Source of the DNA: Takakia lepidozioides
Lineage: Eukaryota > Streptophyta > Takakiopsida > Takakiales > Takakiaceae
Direction: 5' to 3'
DNA: 64,000 nucleotides
NCBI GenBank assembly: GCA_030704615.1
Contig: CM060732.1
Location: forward strand, 26,848,001 to 26,912,000
How positions within the stretch are numbered: the first letter of the stretch is position 1; every line of letters begins with the position of its first letter. Below are positions 20,611 through 30,620 of the stretch, in pieces. The position numbers and the translations under genes are program-made. The notes beneath the pieces were generated by a model, which made no database searches, had not been told where the DNA came from, and saw nothing but the letters and a program-made list of their open reading frames with translations.

Positions 20611-21167
20611 TAAGGCATGAGCAGCTGATTGTTTCATTTGCTTTGAGCCTGGTTCCGGAGATTTATCTCCAAACCTGCAATCTGCTTTTGTGATGAGTTT
20701 ACAATCTAGAAAGATGAATGGCTTACGAATTGGACTATGTATGGCTTGACCCATGGATTAAATTTCAAAGGGTTAGAACATGTGTTAGGGTTTTAATACT
20801 GAATGGATGTGGGACATTGCTAGGGCGCCAGAGCATGACATTCCATGCATTCACGCCATTGGATGCCAAACTTTTTTTGGCACGTTGGACCAAGGTTTGT
20901 ATGCGTTCACGAACTGCCGACCTTGCTCGTTGCTCGGTTGACCTTATTTTCCATAATTGCTAACTTTGTGGGGTGGAGGGGCTTGTGTTAGGCTGCAACT
21001 GGAGGCACCTCTCCATGCAGCAGTTTTCGTACTAGAGGTGAGCATGCATGCACTTGTTGGCTATCAGTTCTGTACAATGTGGCCATTTACATGTTGGGTA
21101 CTTCAAACTATTAGTAGATGCATTGCTAAATGTAACTGCTAAGGGGTGTTGGGCGTGATGTTTGCAG
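20611..21167. other. No assignable gene
   Basis: Short frames without motif support. It may be intron or intergenic sequence leading to the exon-like stretch at 21,168. Confidence 0.35.
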
Positions 21168-21561
21168 GCTGAGAAAGCCACTCTTGATATTGCCACCAAC
21201 AGTGCACCAACTACGGCGCATTCAAAGGCAACCCCCAAATATCAACCCCCTGCCAGAGTGGCAGATATTCTTATGCTACCAAAAGTACTCTGCACTTTGA
21301 GTGATTGCTTATACTGGACGGTCCTCATTATCTAGTTTTCAATGTACATGTAAGTCTTCATGGGTTGATTAATGTGGGTTTTATGGTGGGTGTTGTGTGC
21401 AGTTTAAGTTGAAGGACAAAATCAGCCTGTATGATCCTCATTTACCACGACACAGGGCTGCTAGTGGAATTGTCACTGGTGTGCCTGGCAAAGACGCATA
21501 TCACTGCCGTGTTATACCTGAAGGATTGTGGTGGGTTGAGGTGAATGATATCTATTGCTGA
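21168..21561 (+). pseudogene. Two unassigned exon-like stretches
   Basis: A TTTGCAG acceptor at 21,167 opens a frame to about 21,315 (AEKATLDIATNSAPTTAHSK...). A second, after GTGTGCAG at 21,402, runs 21,403-21,561 to TGA and reads FKLKDKISLYDPHLPRHRAA, then GIVTGVPGKDAYHCRVIPEG, then LWWVEVNDIY. The composition and the acceptors suggest real or recently real coding sequence. The second has the look of a small beta-barrel domain (alternating hydrophobics, Gly turns), but no family was recognised and no upstream start was found. Confidence 0.4.
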
Positions 21562-22844
21562 ATGTGGCGTTTGGCCGCAGGTCCTTCAGTGCTGCGTCTG
21601 CATAAAGTGGCTGCCACTTATATAGGTGGGGTTGTGTATAGTTGGCCATGTGTTCATAGTAATTTTTTGTTTGTGTAGCATTTGGGGGGTAAGGTGGTGT
21701 GTGTAGGGTAGGGGAGGTGGTCAAGCATCGAGGGAACCAGTGCTGGGGCTGTGTGCTGGGGGTAGTTGTTATAGTTAGTTATTCCTTAATTTTTTTTTTC
21801 TTAGGTCCGTGAATGTATCTAGTCTGTTTTATGGGGAGAAAGCTTTGGCATTGAAGTAGCCAGCATGTATAGTGATAGGAAGACCTTGGAGCAATTGGTG
21901 TTATTACATCATGATGCAGTAGTAGACAAGTAAAATTCATCAGGTGATCAGCAGGCTGGTTGTTGTGGAGCCACCCAGTGAGGGAGTGTCGTCTGAATGT
22001 GAGACAGTGGTCGTAATTGGCTGGAGAGATAGTCCTTCCAAATTGCTTGTTAGCATACTTCAGTGAGGGGATAGGTAGTTGGTATATTGTGTGATCAATT
22101 TGCAGCGCACAGTTTTGATTTCCGAGTTGTAGTGTGGGTATAGGAGTTAGGGACAGAACATGGTGTAGTGGTCGTGTTTTCAACCTAGGTATGGCGTTGG
22201 TGGCCACTTTTTTATTTTTGTAGATGGGTGATAAGCAGTAAGGTAGTGTAGTCAATGATAGTGAGCCCGGGTGCATAGATTGGCTTATGGAGCAGCAACT
22301 AGTACAATTTAATCCATTAGTGTGATGAGTTGCTGGGGTGAGGACAACTTGGATGCAGGTATAGGGCTTCAGGCACTGAGATACAAATTTAGAAGTGATT
22401 CTGTAACGACTTTTTGTGTGGAGGCTCCTGTATTCTTTAATATGAAGAGGTTTGTGTTGTCTAGAAGTATTTTTGCTTCTTAGAGGGGGGCTTTGTGAAT
22501 GAGGCCTTATTATGTCAAGGCAGTTGGGTTGTGGGCCACGGTAAGTGGTTTTTTTTCTGATAAATAATGAACTGTGTGCATAGGTGTGATTCTGAAGAGG
22601 TATTGCTTGCTTGCAAGATTGCAGATTGCAAGGATGTAAGATTGCTACTGGCATCAATGTCTCTATAATATAGGGGGTTACATAGTGCTTGTAACTGATA
22701 GCGAAGAGTTGGTTCCTTATTTTGGTGCCTACCAAGAGTAAGATCGTTAACATGGATAATGTTGCATACTCTAAACTTCCATTTTACGGGTTGCCTCTAT
22801 GTGCTGGATGGTAGTCCAGGCGTAGATAGCTGGTGACTGGTAGC
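21562..22844. other. No supported gene; long minus-strand open frame judged spurious
   Basis: A 324-codon minus-strand frame (22,753-21,779) exists. Its product is rich in His, Thr, Pro, Tyr and Cys with no hydrophobic core pattern, as expected from a GT-rich repeat read backwards. Nothing else is seen. Confidence 0.4.
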
Positions 22845-23150
22845 TATAGATCTGAAGTGGTAGCCTTGGTGGATGCTTTCATGAGATTGAGGAGAATTGT
22901 TTTTTTCCTGCAAGGGGAGTAAATATGTGATATTGTGATGAGTGCTGATATCGATTGGGGTTAGTATGTCATCAACGGTAACATAGTGCAGATTCAAGAC
23001 AAAGACAAACAAGAGGCATTGCACTATAGATCTGAAGTGGCAGCCTTGGTGGGTGCTTTCATGAGATTGAGGGGAATTTTTTCGGTTCTGCAAGGGGGAA
23101 TAATATGTACTATTGTAATGTAATGGGTGCTGATATCGATTGGGGTTAGT
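22845..23150. repeat. Two ~120-bp copies spaced 180 bp apart
   Basis: TATAGATCTGAAGTGG at 22,845 and 23,025 each begins a segment that continues through CATGAGATTGAGG and ends in GATATCGATTGGGGTTAGTA. The spacer between copies is unrelated. Confidence 0.7.
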
Positions 23151-23159
23151 ACAAGAAGA

Positions 23160-24260
23160 CAACATAAGATACAATAACTTTGAAGCGAGTTGCTAGAGAG
23201 GGAGAAGAGCAACTTAGCAGAGTAAGTGGGTGAGTGTTGCGTAAGCATACAATAAGCGGTAGGAATGTGAAAGAGGTTACTGATTGCGTAACTTACCAAG
23301 GGTTGCTTGTCAGTGAGGCGTAATATTGGGTTTGGTGAGTATGACACAGCTAGCCACAAGATCCTTCGGGCGGGGTCAGATCTCAATCTCCCCTTGTTGT
23401 TCTTTGGGCTCCAGCTGAGAGGGATATCCCTGGCGATATATCGTTGAGGGTAGGCGAGGCCTGTACTATAGCCACCTGGGTCCCAGCAGTCCTGTGCTGG
23501 TTGAGTTCGCACGCTCCAGGAGTTTGTGGTAAGTTCAGGTAGAACCATGTCTTTGCCTTCGCAGCTCAGCAGATAAGGACCATATATGCTGGTCAGTCTG
23601 GTTATTTGGGGATTTCCATTCATGCAGATGTGTGGCTTGTAGAAGATCGTGTGAGCCCATAGTGTAAGTGGCTGCCACGACCATGTGCCAGTGTGTGGTG
23701 CCCATAATCCAGTAGTCCACATGTGTCAGGTCTGATCCCCATTCACGGACCACGACAGCGCCAATAGGAAGACCATCAAGCCAAGTGTTGGCTCTGTACC
23801 TATATACTCGTTCTTCTTCGAACTTAATCGCTGGGTAGATGACCAAGTCACCTTCTGTTGCTTGGGCTTGTGCTGCAGGGATGCCGGAGAGCATTTGATG
23901 GTATCCAATGTCGAGCAATCCTCCATGTCCAAACCGCATGAACTGTAGCAGGGTGGCTCATTGTCCATGGATGAATTCGTCCAACCATAGCTTGTTAATT
24001 CTGTGGTGCTAGCTAGCGTGCGTAGTGGCTCCATCATGGTCTTCGAAGCAGATGTCTAGATAGTCCAAGCTCCCGCCATAGCAGGGGCTCTCCTCTAAGC
24101 AACTTTCTCTTGATTTCTGTGGGGGGTAATTTGTAGTTGAAACATTGGTCAACAATTGCTGTGACTCTGCTGAGGGCTGATGTAGGTGGGTACCATCACC
24201 ATTCAAGTGTCTGAGATCTGGCCTTGGAGGTTAGTTTGTTGAATAGTCTGTTAGTTGCCA
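23160..24260 (-). pseudogene. Unassigned decayed coding region
   Basis: Several minus-strand frames look like protein and overlap in order. About 24,250-24,030: FNKLTSKARSQTLE, then FNYKLPPTEIKRKLLRGEPL. 23,939-23,535: EGDLVIYPAIKFEEERVYRY, then GLPIGAVVVREWGSDLTHVD. 23,530-23,270: Trp- and Pro-rich, with SYSPNPILRLTDKQPL. Frame changes and stops separate them. The middle piece has the alternating pattern of a beta-rich domain. No family was recognised. Confidence 0.35.
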
Positions 24261-25782
24261 AGTCGGCCAGTACTTCAAACCTATCTAGCTAGACGCTGTC
24301 TTCTGCTGAGAACTCAGAGATTCCAATCCATTGTGCTTGATTTACTATCGTTGGTTGCCCTGAGTCGACAATATGATGAAGTATGCTCTCCTCGTCTTCT
24401 AGCACTTGGTCTTGGAAAGGATATAGTCCTAGTGGGTAGTTAGGAATTGTATCAGAAGATTGGGGACCAGTCTCGGACCAGTATTTGATGATGGTGCGTG
24501 TCGTGCACAGAATGCGTTAAAAACTCTTTCTTCCTCAGTTGAGTAGCTTGCTGGGTATTCCTTGCTTGTATTATTGTCTTCAGATCCACTGTGAAGTGAG
24601 TCTTGTTCTTGGTTGTTGTGATGTGCTGTTGGAATTGCAAGCGCTGCACCTATGCCATCTGGGTGTATGAAGACTCTGGTTGTGTTAGCGTTCCTGCCAT
24701 ATGGATGTTGTGCGTTGTTTCGTATTGTAGCTGATAGTGGCGCGTTGATATGCAAATTTCGTGCAAAGTTGCTGCTGACCCGTTTGTGTATGACCCCGGG
24801 GTGTGAAGCGAGACAAAGATAGCCGAATGCTAGTTATGATAGATCCGTGTTTCTGTATGAGAACAAAAGTGTAAGATAGAAGAGTAAAGTAGCATTATTT
24901 AGAGGACCTAAAGTTAGCATATAGTTGGGGATGTAGCAGAGATATGCTGACTGGGGAATTACGGCTAAGTCATAAGAGAATTTTAGGTCAGCAGCAGGAG
25001 CTCAGCTTCCACCGCCCCCGACCCCCTTCATTCCCCTAAAACCCTAGAAACTCCGAGAATATATATATAGATCTCATAGATCAGATAGACCAGGTAGACA
25101 GACCAGGTAGTTTTATCGTGTTGGCGTAGCTGTATTCTATAAACGCACCACTCCTTTACACCTGCTAATATTTTTTAGTCTCGTTTTGAAAACATATAAC
25201 TTCTATCACCGAGGTTTTAAAAACATAAAACTCCCATGACCGTCAGTTGTGCTCACGCCGTGCTTACGTGAGCATGCAAACGATACCAACCCCCATGGAT
25301 CTACAAGAGGTCAAAATATGTGATGTCAGCCTCTAGTAGGAACCGCCGGACATGAAGAGCTGAGATAACCGCCATTGTTTGAGAACAGGTTCTTTTGTAA
25401 TTTTTTTTGTGTTTGATCTGATCCAAAACTAGTGGCCCAAAGAGGCAGGTATTTAACCTTTTTATCTGACATTTAGAGCCAAAGGTTATAATCCAGATAG
25501 TAACATGTTATTTGGTTCACTCATAGAGACAAGTATAAATCTCCGGTTATTCATGCGAGATCATCAACAAGCCAAGTTTTCTATGGAAGAAATAAACCTA
25601 CCCAAATTCAAAAATGTAATATACTAAAAATGCTTTAAAATGAAACGAAGAGAGGATGACCTACCAACCAGAGCTCCCATCCAAGTAACAACATCCACCC
25701 TACACACCCCTATTGCGATCCACTTCAAAATATACTCAACCGCCCAGAGGCCATCTAGACATAAACTCCTTTTGGTCATAAC
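24261..25782. other. No supported gene
   Basis: A minus-strand frame of 108 codons (24,755-24,429) might continue the preceding decayed region upstream but has no motif. From 24,800 onward the sequence is AT-rich and stop-dense. At 25,620-25,782 it appears to be part of an older repeat that the MITE at 25,783 entered. Confidence 0.4.
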
Positions 25783-26392
25783 CAGTGTTGGTCTGGTATC
25801 TTGAATTGGAAATACCAGAAGGGTCCTAGTATGCACTGCTGAATTTTTTTAAGGCAGGTAGGTTTTCCAATAATGCAGCCCTTGAGTTTTTCAAGTATGA
25901 ATCTGGTATGCATAGAGTGGTTTAAAGAAAAAAATCAATCCAGATATGAGCAATGGTATCTGAATGTTAATAACCTAGAAATAAGATGTCGGATATGGTA
26001 TTAAAAAAGTAATAAAATAAAAATGGTACTAGTATTCAAATTCAAAAAAGAAAGAAAAAAGAATTCAAATTCAATATTGAAATGGCCATCTGAACAGTTC
26101 AAATGGCCATTTGAATATTCAAGAAAACCACAAGGGAAACGTGCTCATCTCATAGGATACCAACCCCCATATTAACATGATACCCGAACAGACCTGCAGC
26201 GACGAGTCGAGCTCTAGTAGGGGCTGGGGAAGGAGAACCATAACCGGCATGTGAGGGTTTGGGGGACAGCCAGGGAACTCGATAACCTTATGGTAGGGTA
26301 CTACAAATGTTTACGGGAACAGAGAACAATAGGTTAGGTTAGGAGAGACCCGGGTTGATACTCGGCGAAACCCAGATATCAGACCAACAGTG
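25783..26392. mobile_element. Complete hAT-type MITE (610 bp) with 8-bp target duplication
   Basis: The left end is CAGTGTTGGTCTGGTATC. The right end, read inwards, is CACTGTTGGTCTGATATC, so the terminal inverted repeats differ at two of 18 positions. The 8-bp direct repeat GTCATAAC lies immediately outside both ends (25,775-25,782 and 26,393-26,400), which is the hAT hallmark. The inside is AT-rich with no coding capacity, so the element is non-autonomous. Confidence 0.85.
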
Positions 26393-26400
26393 GTCATAAC

Positions 26401-26789
26401 CGCATAGGCTTAACCATTATATTTGTTATCAACTGGCAGGATATTAAAAACAAGAAAGCTCTAAAATCCCGGAACGGACGGATCTCAACACTAAGTTAAA
26501 GTTAAACAATCGTAACCGGCTGATATGGAAAAATCAAATATCCATGCAACACTGGCCATGATATGGATGTGAACTTTGCCATTATTTTAGTAATGTGACA
26601 TTTTTTAAATGGTTTTATTGTTAATAATTTTTTTTTCAATAATTTATATAATTTAGGAAGTTATCTCCTTAAAACAAATATATGTTCCCAATGAGTTTCA
26701 TAGGACCAACCCATGCCATAAGGTTAAGGACCACTCGCCAAGTTGATGCGTAGTCCTTGGCTACCTTGAAAGGGCAGACAAAGGTTTAC
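26401..26789. other. AT-rich flank, nothing seen
   Basis: AT-rich sequence with no open frame. It holds the continuation of the repeat interrupted by the MITE. Confidence 0.4.
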
Positions 26790-26990
26790 CACCAACTTTG
26801 TATGGGTAATCTAAGCCCATCATGTAGGTAATGGGCACACACCACGTTGGATGTGGTTGTGGGTTCAAACCACGGGCTGGTGTGTCTTGAGATGTCCACC
26901 TTTCAGCTGGAAGGCAGTAGCCCTTGTGGTGAAGAGACACCATAATTTACGCTCCTTTTTGGAGGTGTGTATATATATAATTAAAAAAAA
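26790..26990 (+). mobile_element. tRNA-derived SINE, copy 1
   Basis: A B-box-like GGTTCAAACC lies at 26,862-26,871, with a weak A-box-like stretch about 40 bases upstream. The body after the B box (GCTGGAAGGCAGTAGC, then AGAGACACCATAA) is shared with the copy at 50,255-50,420. It is followed by a GTATATATATAA stretch and an A run. Such promoters are read by RNA polymerase III. Confidence 0.7.
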
Positions 26991-27234
26991 CAAAGTAGAA
27001 TAAAGTTATTGAAAATGAGATATAGCATTTAAGTTGTTTTTTTGTTTTTTTCCAACAGGCGTTCGCCATTTAGCTTAGCTTATTAGAGAGGAAAAAATTA
27101 AACCCCTTTGATGCTATAAGGCAAAGAACACATCCATTGGATGAGGGACGAGCCCATACCCCCTTAATGGCGAAAACTTGTTGTTTTTTATTTGAAAAGG
27201 GAAACACAAGGGAGCGACAGCTCACAAATCAGGC
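26991..27234. other. Spacer, nothing seen
   Basis: AT-rich. A GGGACGAGCCCATACCCCCT word at about 27,136 resembles parts of the terminal repeat of the next element and may be a solo remnant. Confidence 0.35.
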
Positions 27235-28086
27235 CCCTTAACCCCTAATGGACGAGGCGACCCGTTTCGGGTCGCGTCAAGGTGGGCTACATAATTCATC
27301 CACGATGTAACTTCGTCCTATGACATCAGATGAAAAAAAATTCTGAACGAAAGTTGTGCGCCTTGATGTTATGCACCCGCCTATCTTTATGGCACCCAAA
27401 AAATAAAAAATCCCTGCCGTCAGTGATTTTTTTAATGTGCAGGGGTACCCAAAATTGGGTGGTTCACGGCCCTCCAGCACCTTTGACCGAGTGACGTGGC
27501 AGGCGAAGGGGTGAGGGGGCGATCAAAAGCCGGCGATGGGTTTAGGCATGGGGCTGCATGTCCGCCCGTGCGGACACACCCACGCACCCGAGATAATGAT
27601 GATGACGGGCCCGGCAGGTGGCGGGAGCGGCTGGGTATCTTCTCGGGCACATTCTCCAACCTTCCTTGCACCTTGCTTACGGGCATTTCTCTCGATTGTC
27701 GCTGCTTTATGTTTTTGCTGCGCTTGTTTTTGCTATCGTCGCATGCAGGTGATTTGCAGGGGGGTTTGTATGTGTGCTCATTATGAGCGTAGCTCGAGCT
27801 GCACAGCCACACATTTTCCATGCAGAAAACCAGCGGGAGCTGTTCCGTTTTGCGAGATATGGCCTTGGAACTTGATCTTCCTGCATTTTGTGCATTGACG
27901 ATGCTGTTAGGGTTCAATTTGGAGGCGTTGCTGCTTGTACTATCTGCCGTCGCAGATGCTAATGCGCGCTGATTTTGTGTGTGTTCATGTGTGCTGCATT
28001 TCTGTATCTTCATCTCGCCTGTTTTCTACATAGGCTTGCATTCATTGGGGTGAGTTGGGGTGATCTGTGTGGGGGTTAGGGAATGG

Positions 28087-28440
28087 ATGGCACCTAAACG
28101 CAAAGCCTTGGATGCAGGTGAGCCACCACCAACTGGATGTTCTGAACTTGGCAGGCAGTCAGTATGAAGCCTATCGAGAAAATTATCAGACGAACAAGGT
28201 AGCCACAACCCCCATGTCAAGCTTCTTACAGTTTGTCAGGTCAAAATTGGAAATATTGGCACCAAGTATGAAGGAAAAAGGGTCACATTCTGTGCACGGA
28301 CTTGCCTAGTAAATATATTAGTAGGGACACGATTCAGAAATTGGAAGCCACAGGGAATCAGATAACAGAGCTCTTGAGGCTCGTGACTGATGCCACCTTG
28401 ACGGATGCAGAGGTCCAGCTTTGGTTTGATTTGTAAGGTA
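28087..28440 (+). pseudogene. Exon-like stretch inside the TIR unit
   Basis: An ATG at 28,087 opens a basic N-terminus (MAPKRKALDAGEPPP) of the sort seen on nuclear proteins. It breaks at a TGA about 27 codons on. Further on, shifted frames read RTCL/TDLPSKYISRDTIQKLE and NQITELLRLVTDATLTDAEV, ending LWFDL and TAA. A possible donor GTAGCC follows a TNKV stretch near 28,197. It looks like a small spliced gene that has picked up a stop and a shift. No family was recognised. Confidence 0.4.
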
Positions 28441-28944
28441 GGTAACTGTATTCTTCTGATGTTTTTAGATAGGGTTTTTAGGTACCCTCAACTCACCTGA
28501 AGCTTGGAGTCCAAGTCCTTCTGAAAAGAAGGTTGTCCATGTATTGTTGGCATCAGACCCAGACTTCAAGGGGAATTGTTTTGGTTACTGACCTCCGCAT
28601 AATACTTGAAGTTCAACCCAAATGGTTCTTTCCTGGTGATTTTCTGTACTCTCTTGCAATGTATGTAGCTATCAGGATTAGATGCTTGGATAGGTCAGGT
28701 TAACTACAAGGAAGAGAGGGGTAGAGATTGCTGGTATGCACATATGCTACAGCGATAGAGGATTGAGCAAGCAGAGTAAAGATAGGAAACAGGAAGGACT
28801 GGGAGACTAGGGGATGGAAGACCAAAACTGGCAAATCAACTCATAATAAGAACAGTAATGGTACAGAGGGACATTACTGAGAAATGAGAAACGCAAGAGA
28901 AATGACAGACAAGCAGAGAGACCAAGAGCCAGATTGACAAGTGG

Positions 28945-29184
28945 ATGTGCACTTGTGGATTGTTAAAAAAGCATACAATAGTTAAGATTTGTAGTGCTGT
29001 GTTGGATTGGACAGACATGGAACCTCAAAGTCCCACATTGGATGATCTATTCAAGAAGACTCGAACAAAATCGCATATTTATTATCTCCCTGTTACTGAA
29101 CATGACATCGCAGAGAAGCTTTTGGCTAGGAGCCAGACACCCTTGGTGAAGCCGGCTCTCAAGGTTTTAGTAGTGGATGTTTAG
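28945..29184 (+). pseudogene. Second exon-like stretch inside the TIR unit
   Basis: The open frame reads TLDDLFKKTRTKSHIYYLPV, then TEHDIAEKLLARSQTPLVKP, and ends at TAG 29,182. The charge pattern and length suggest a helical protein segment. The N-terminal ~25 codons before it are probably intronic. It is not assigned to a family. Confidence 0.35.
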
Positions 29185-29324
29185 TTGGAATCTCAGAGAG
29201 CATTCCACATCAGCTCATTAGGATGTTTGCATGTAAGTTGTAGCTTCATCCTTGCATCAATCTATGTTGTCTTCTGGATTAGAGAAATATCATCATAGGA
29301 GATGTGAATAAGATTGCCTCTTAG

Positions 29325-29654
29325 TTGGATCGGAAGATAGACATTCGGAAGAGAGTTAGTCTGTTGCTTGGAGTGAGCCCTTACTGGCAGGGCGGTAACC
29401 AGGGAAGCTCGATTCCATTTTCAGAATGTAAGACAGTCTCTTTGCCAGATGTTGACCTCACTAATGGAGCCTGGGCTGCACCCCAAAGATCTGCCAGTTC
29501 AGCAGCGTTGCTTGTAGGTGATGCTGCCATCACCTGTGACAACGTAGGGAATTTTGTTCTTCTTCGGGCTGTGTACAGAAGCTTCGAGAACGGCTGTGAA
29601 ATGAGGAACAAGCTGCTGGTTTGTGTTGGTGGCAATCTCCTAATGACACGGTGA
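29325..29654 (+). pseudogene. Third exon-like stretch inside the TIR unit
   Basis: An open frame preceded by a CTTAG acceptor-like site. It contains LLVGDAAITCDNVGNFVLLR and ENGCEMRNKLLVCVGGNLL with a plausible hydrophobic core. It stops at TGA 29,652, about 145 bases before the right terminal repeat. Not recognised. Confidence 0.35.
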
Positions 29655-29879
29655 AATCACTTGAAAATTTTACAGTAGGTTCCTGAAGTAGGGAGGATTA
29701 CTTTCATACGGTTCATCCCCCTGGATGTTTGCCAAATGTCAGATATGCCCTCAGACATGAGGGCATGTTCAGTTTTGGCATGGGCCCACCAAAAACGGGC
29801 TCGTCCATTAGGGGTTAAGGGATAGTTAGTAAAACCAATGTGAACTAAATGTGTTGATATAATTGAAGGGAAAAGGAAT

Positions 29880-30620
29880 TGAATGGAGTGTGGGATTCTG
29901 ACAGTCTCGGGCATCACCACTGTCATCTCGGTGGTCCTCTCAATCAATTGTCACAATTGCCATCGTGATGGCCATGTGAAAGCAGACTGCCCCGATTTGC
30001 CAGGGAAAGCGGCGGAACCTTTCAACCCTCCATTCTTCTCTGTGGAAAATCGAGCAACTCCTCACTTCTTTGGTAAGAAAGAGGATGGATTCCTAACCGT
30101 TTCACGGATTCCTTAACAGGATCCCCATCGGTAAGCCCCTTGAAGGTTTATTTGTTGCCTGTCAAGTCGCCGGTCTCTGCTTTTCCCCCTCACCCCCTGC
30201 GGTTTTTGAGCTGGGTGGGGACAACATGGCTAAATATTGTTTATCGCAGCTGCAGTCTTTCTCAAATATCTCTCTCTCCGATATCTCTCTCGCGCCCGAT
30301 GCAGTGCCACCAAATGCGTACGCTTTGGTCAGTATCAAGATCACTCCTATCATAGTTGGGTTCCCTGACAATAACCCAGCCATTCTAGTGTCTGGTCTGA
30401 ACACTTCCACAGCTCCTGGATCTCTGATCTGGATATGAGTAAGATCCTACCATCGCATGAGCTCAACATGGTGATCTCTAAGGTGAATGAAATCTTCTCA
30501 ACCTTGCTTACTAATTTTGCTCTATCTTATGAGACGGCAATGATCTTCTTTGGAGCCTTCCCAGGGGCGGGTAGCTCCTCTACCTTCCCTCATTCTGTTC
30601 AAGTGCTCCCTATTATGTAA
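29880..30620 (+). pseudogene. LINE ORF1 remnant with CCHC zinc knuckle
   Basis: NCHNCHRDGHVKADCPDLPG at about 29,945-30,000 is a perfect CX2CX4HX4C knuckle. Plant L1 ORF1 proteins end with such a knuckle after an RNA-binding region, which is not recognisable here. The frame stops at 30,114 and continues in other frames (30,226-30,438 and 30,435-30,620) with Ser/Pro-rich low-information sequence. Confidence 0.55.

Larger units (their letters stand above)
27235..29821. mobile_element. TIR-bounded 2.6-kb unit of unknown superfamily
   Basis: An exact 22-bp inverted repeat (27,235-27,256 and 29,800-29,821) starts CCCTTAACCCCTAATGG. Weaker pairing continues inwards, with CCCGTTT and GGTGGGC present in the same order in both ends. 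No target-site duplication is visible, so the superfamily is open. The interior holds exon-like stretches at 28,087-28,440, 28,945-29,184 and 29,325-29,654, suggesting either a degenerate autonomous gene or captured host exons. Confidence 0.6.

Noticed and set aside
21779-22753. 324-codon open frame on the minus strand
   Set aside because: Composition is skewed to His, Thr, Pro, Tyr and Cys without domain pattern. It is the reverse reading of GT-rich repetitive sequence.
26790-26990. Functional tRNA gene
   Set aside because: Only B-box-like sequence is good and no cloverleaf can be drawn. The shared 3' body with the second copy shows it is a SINE.
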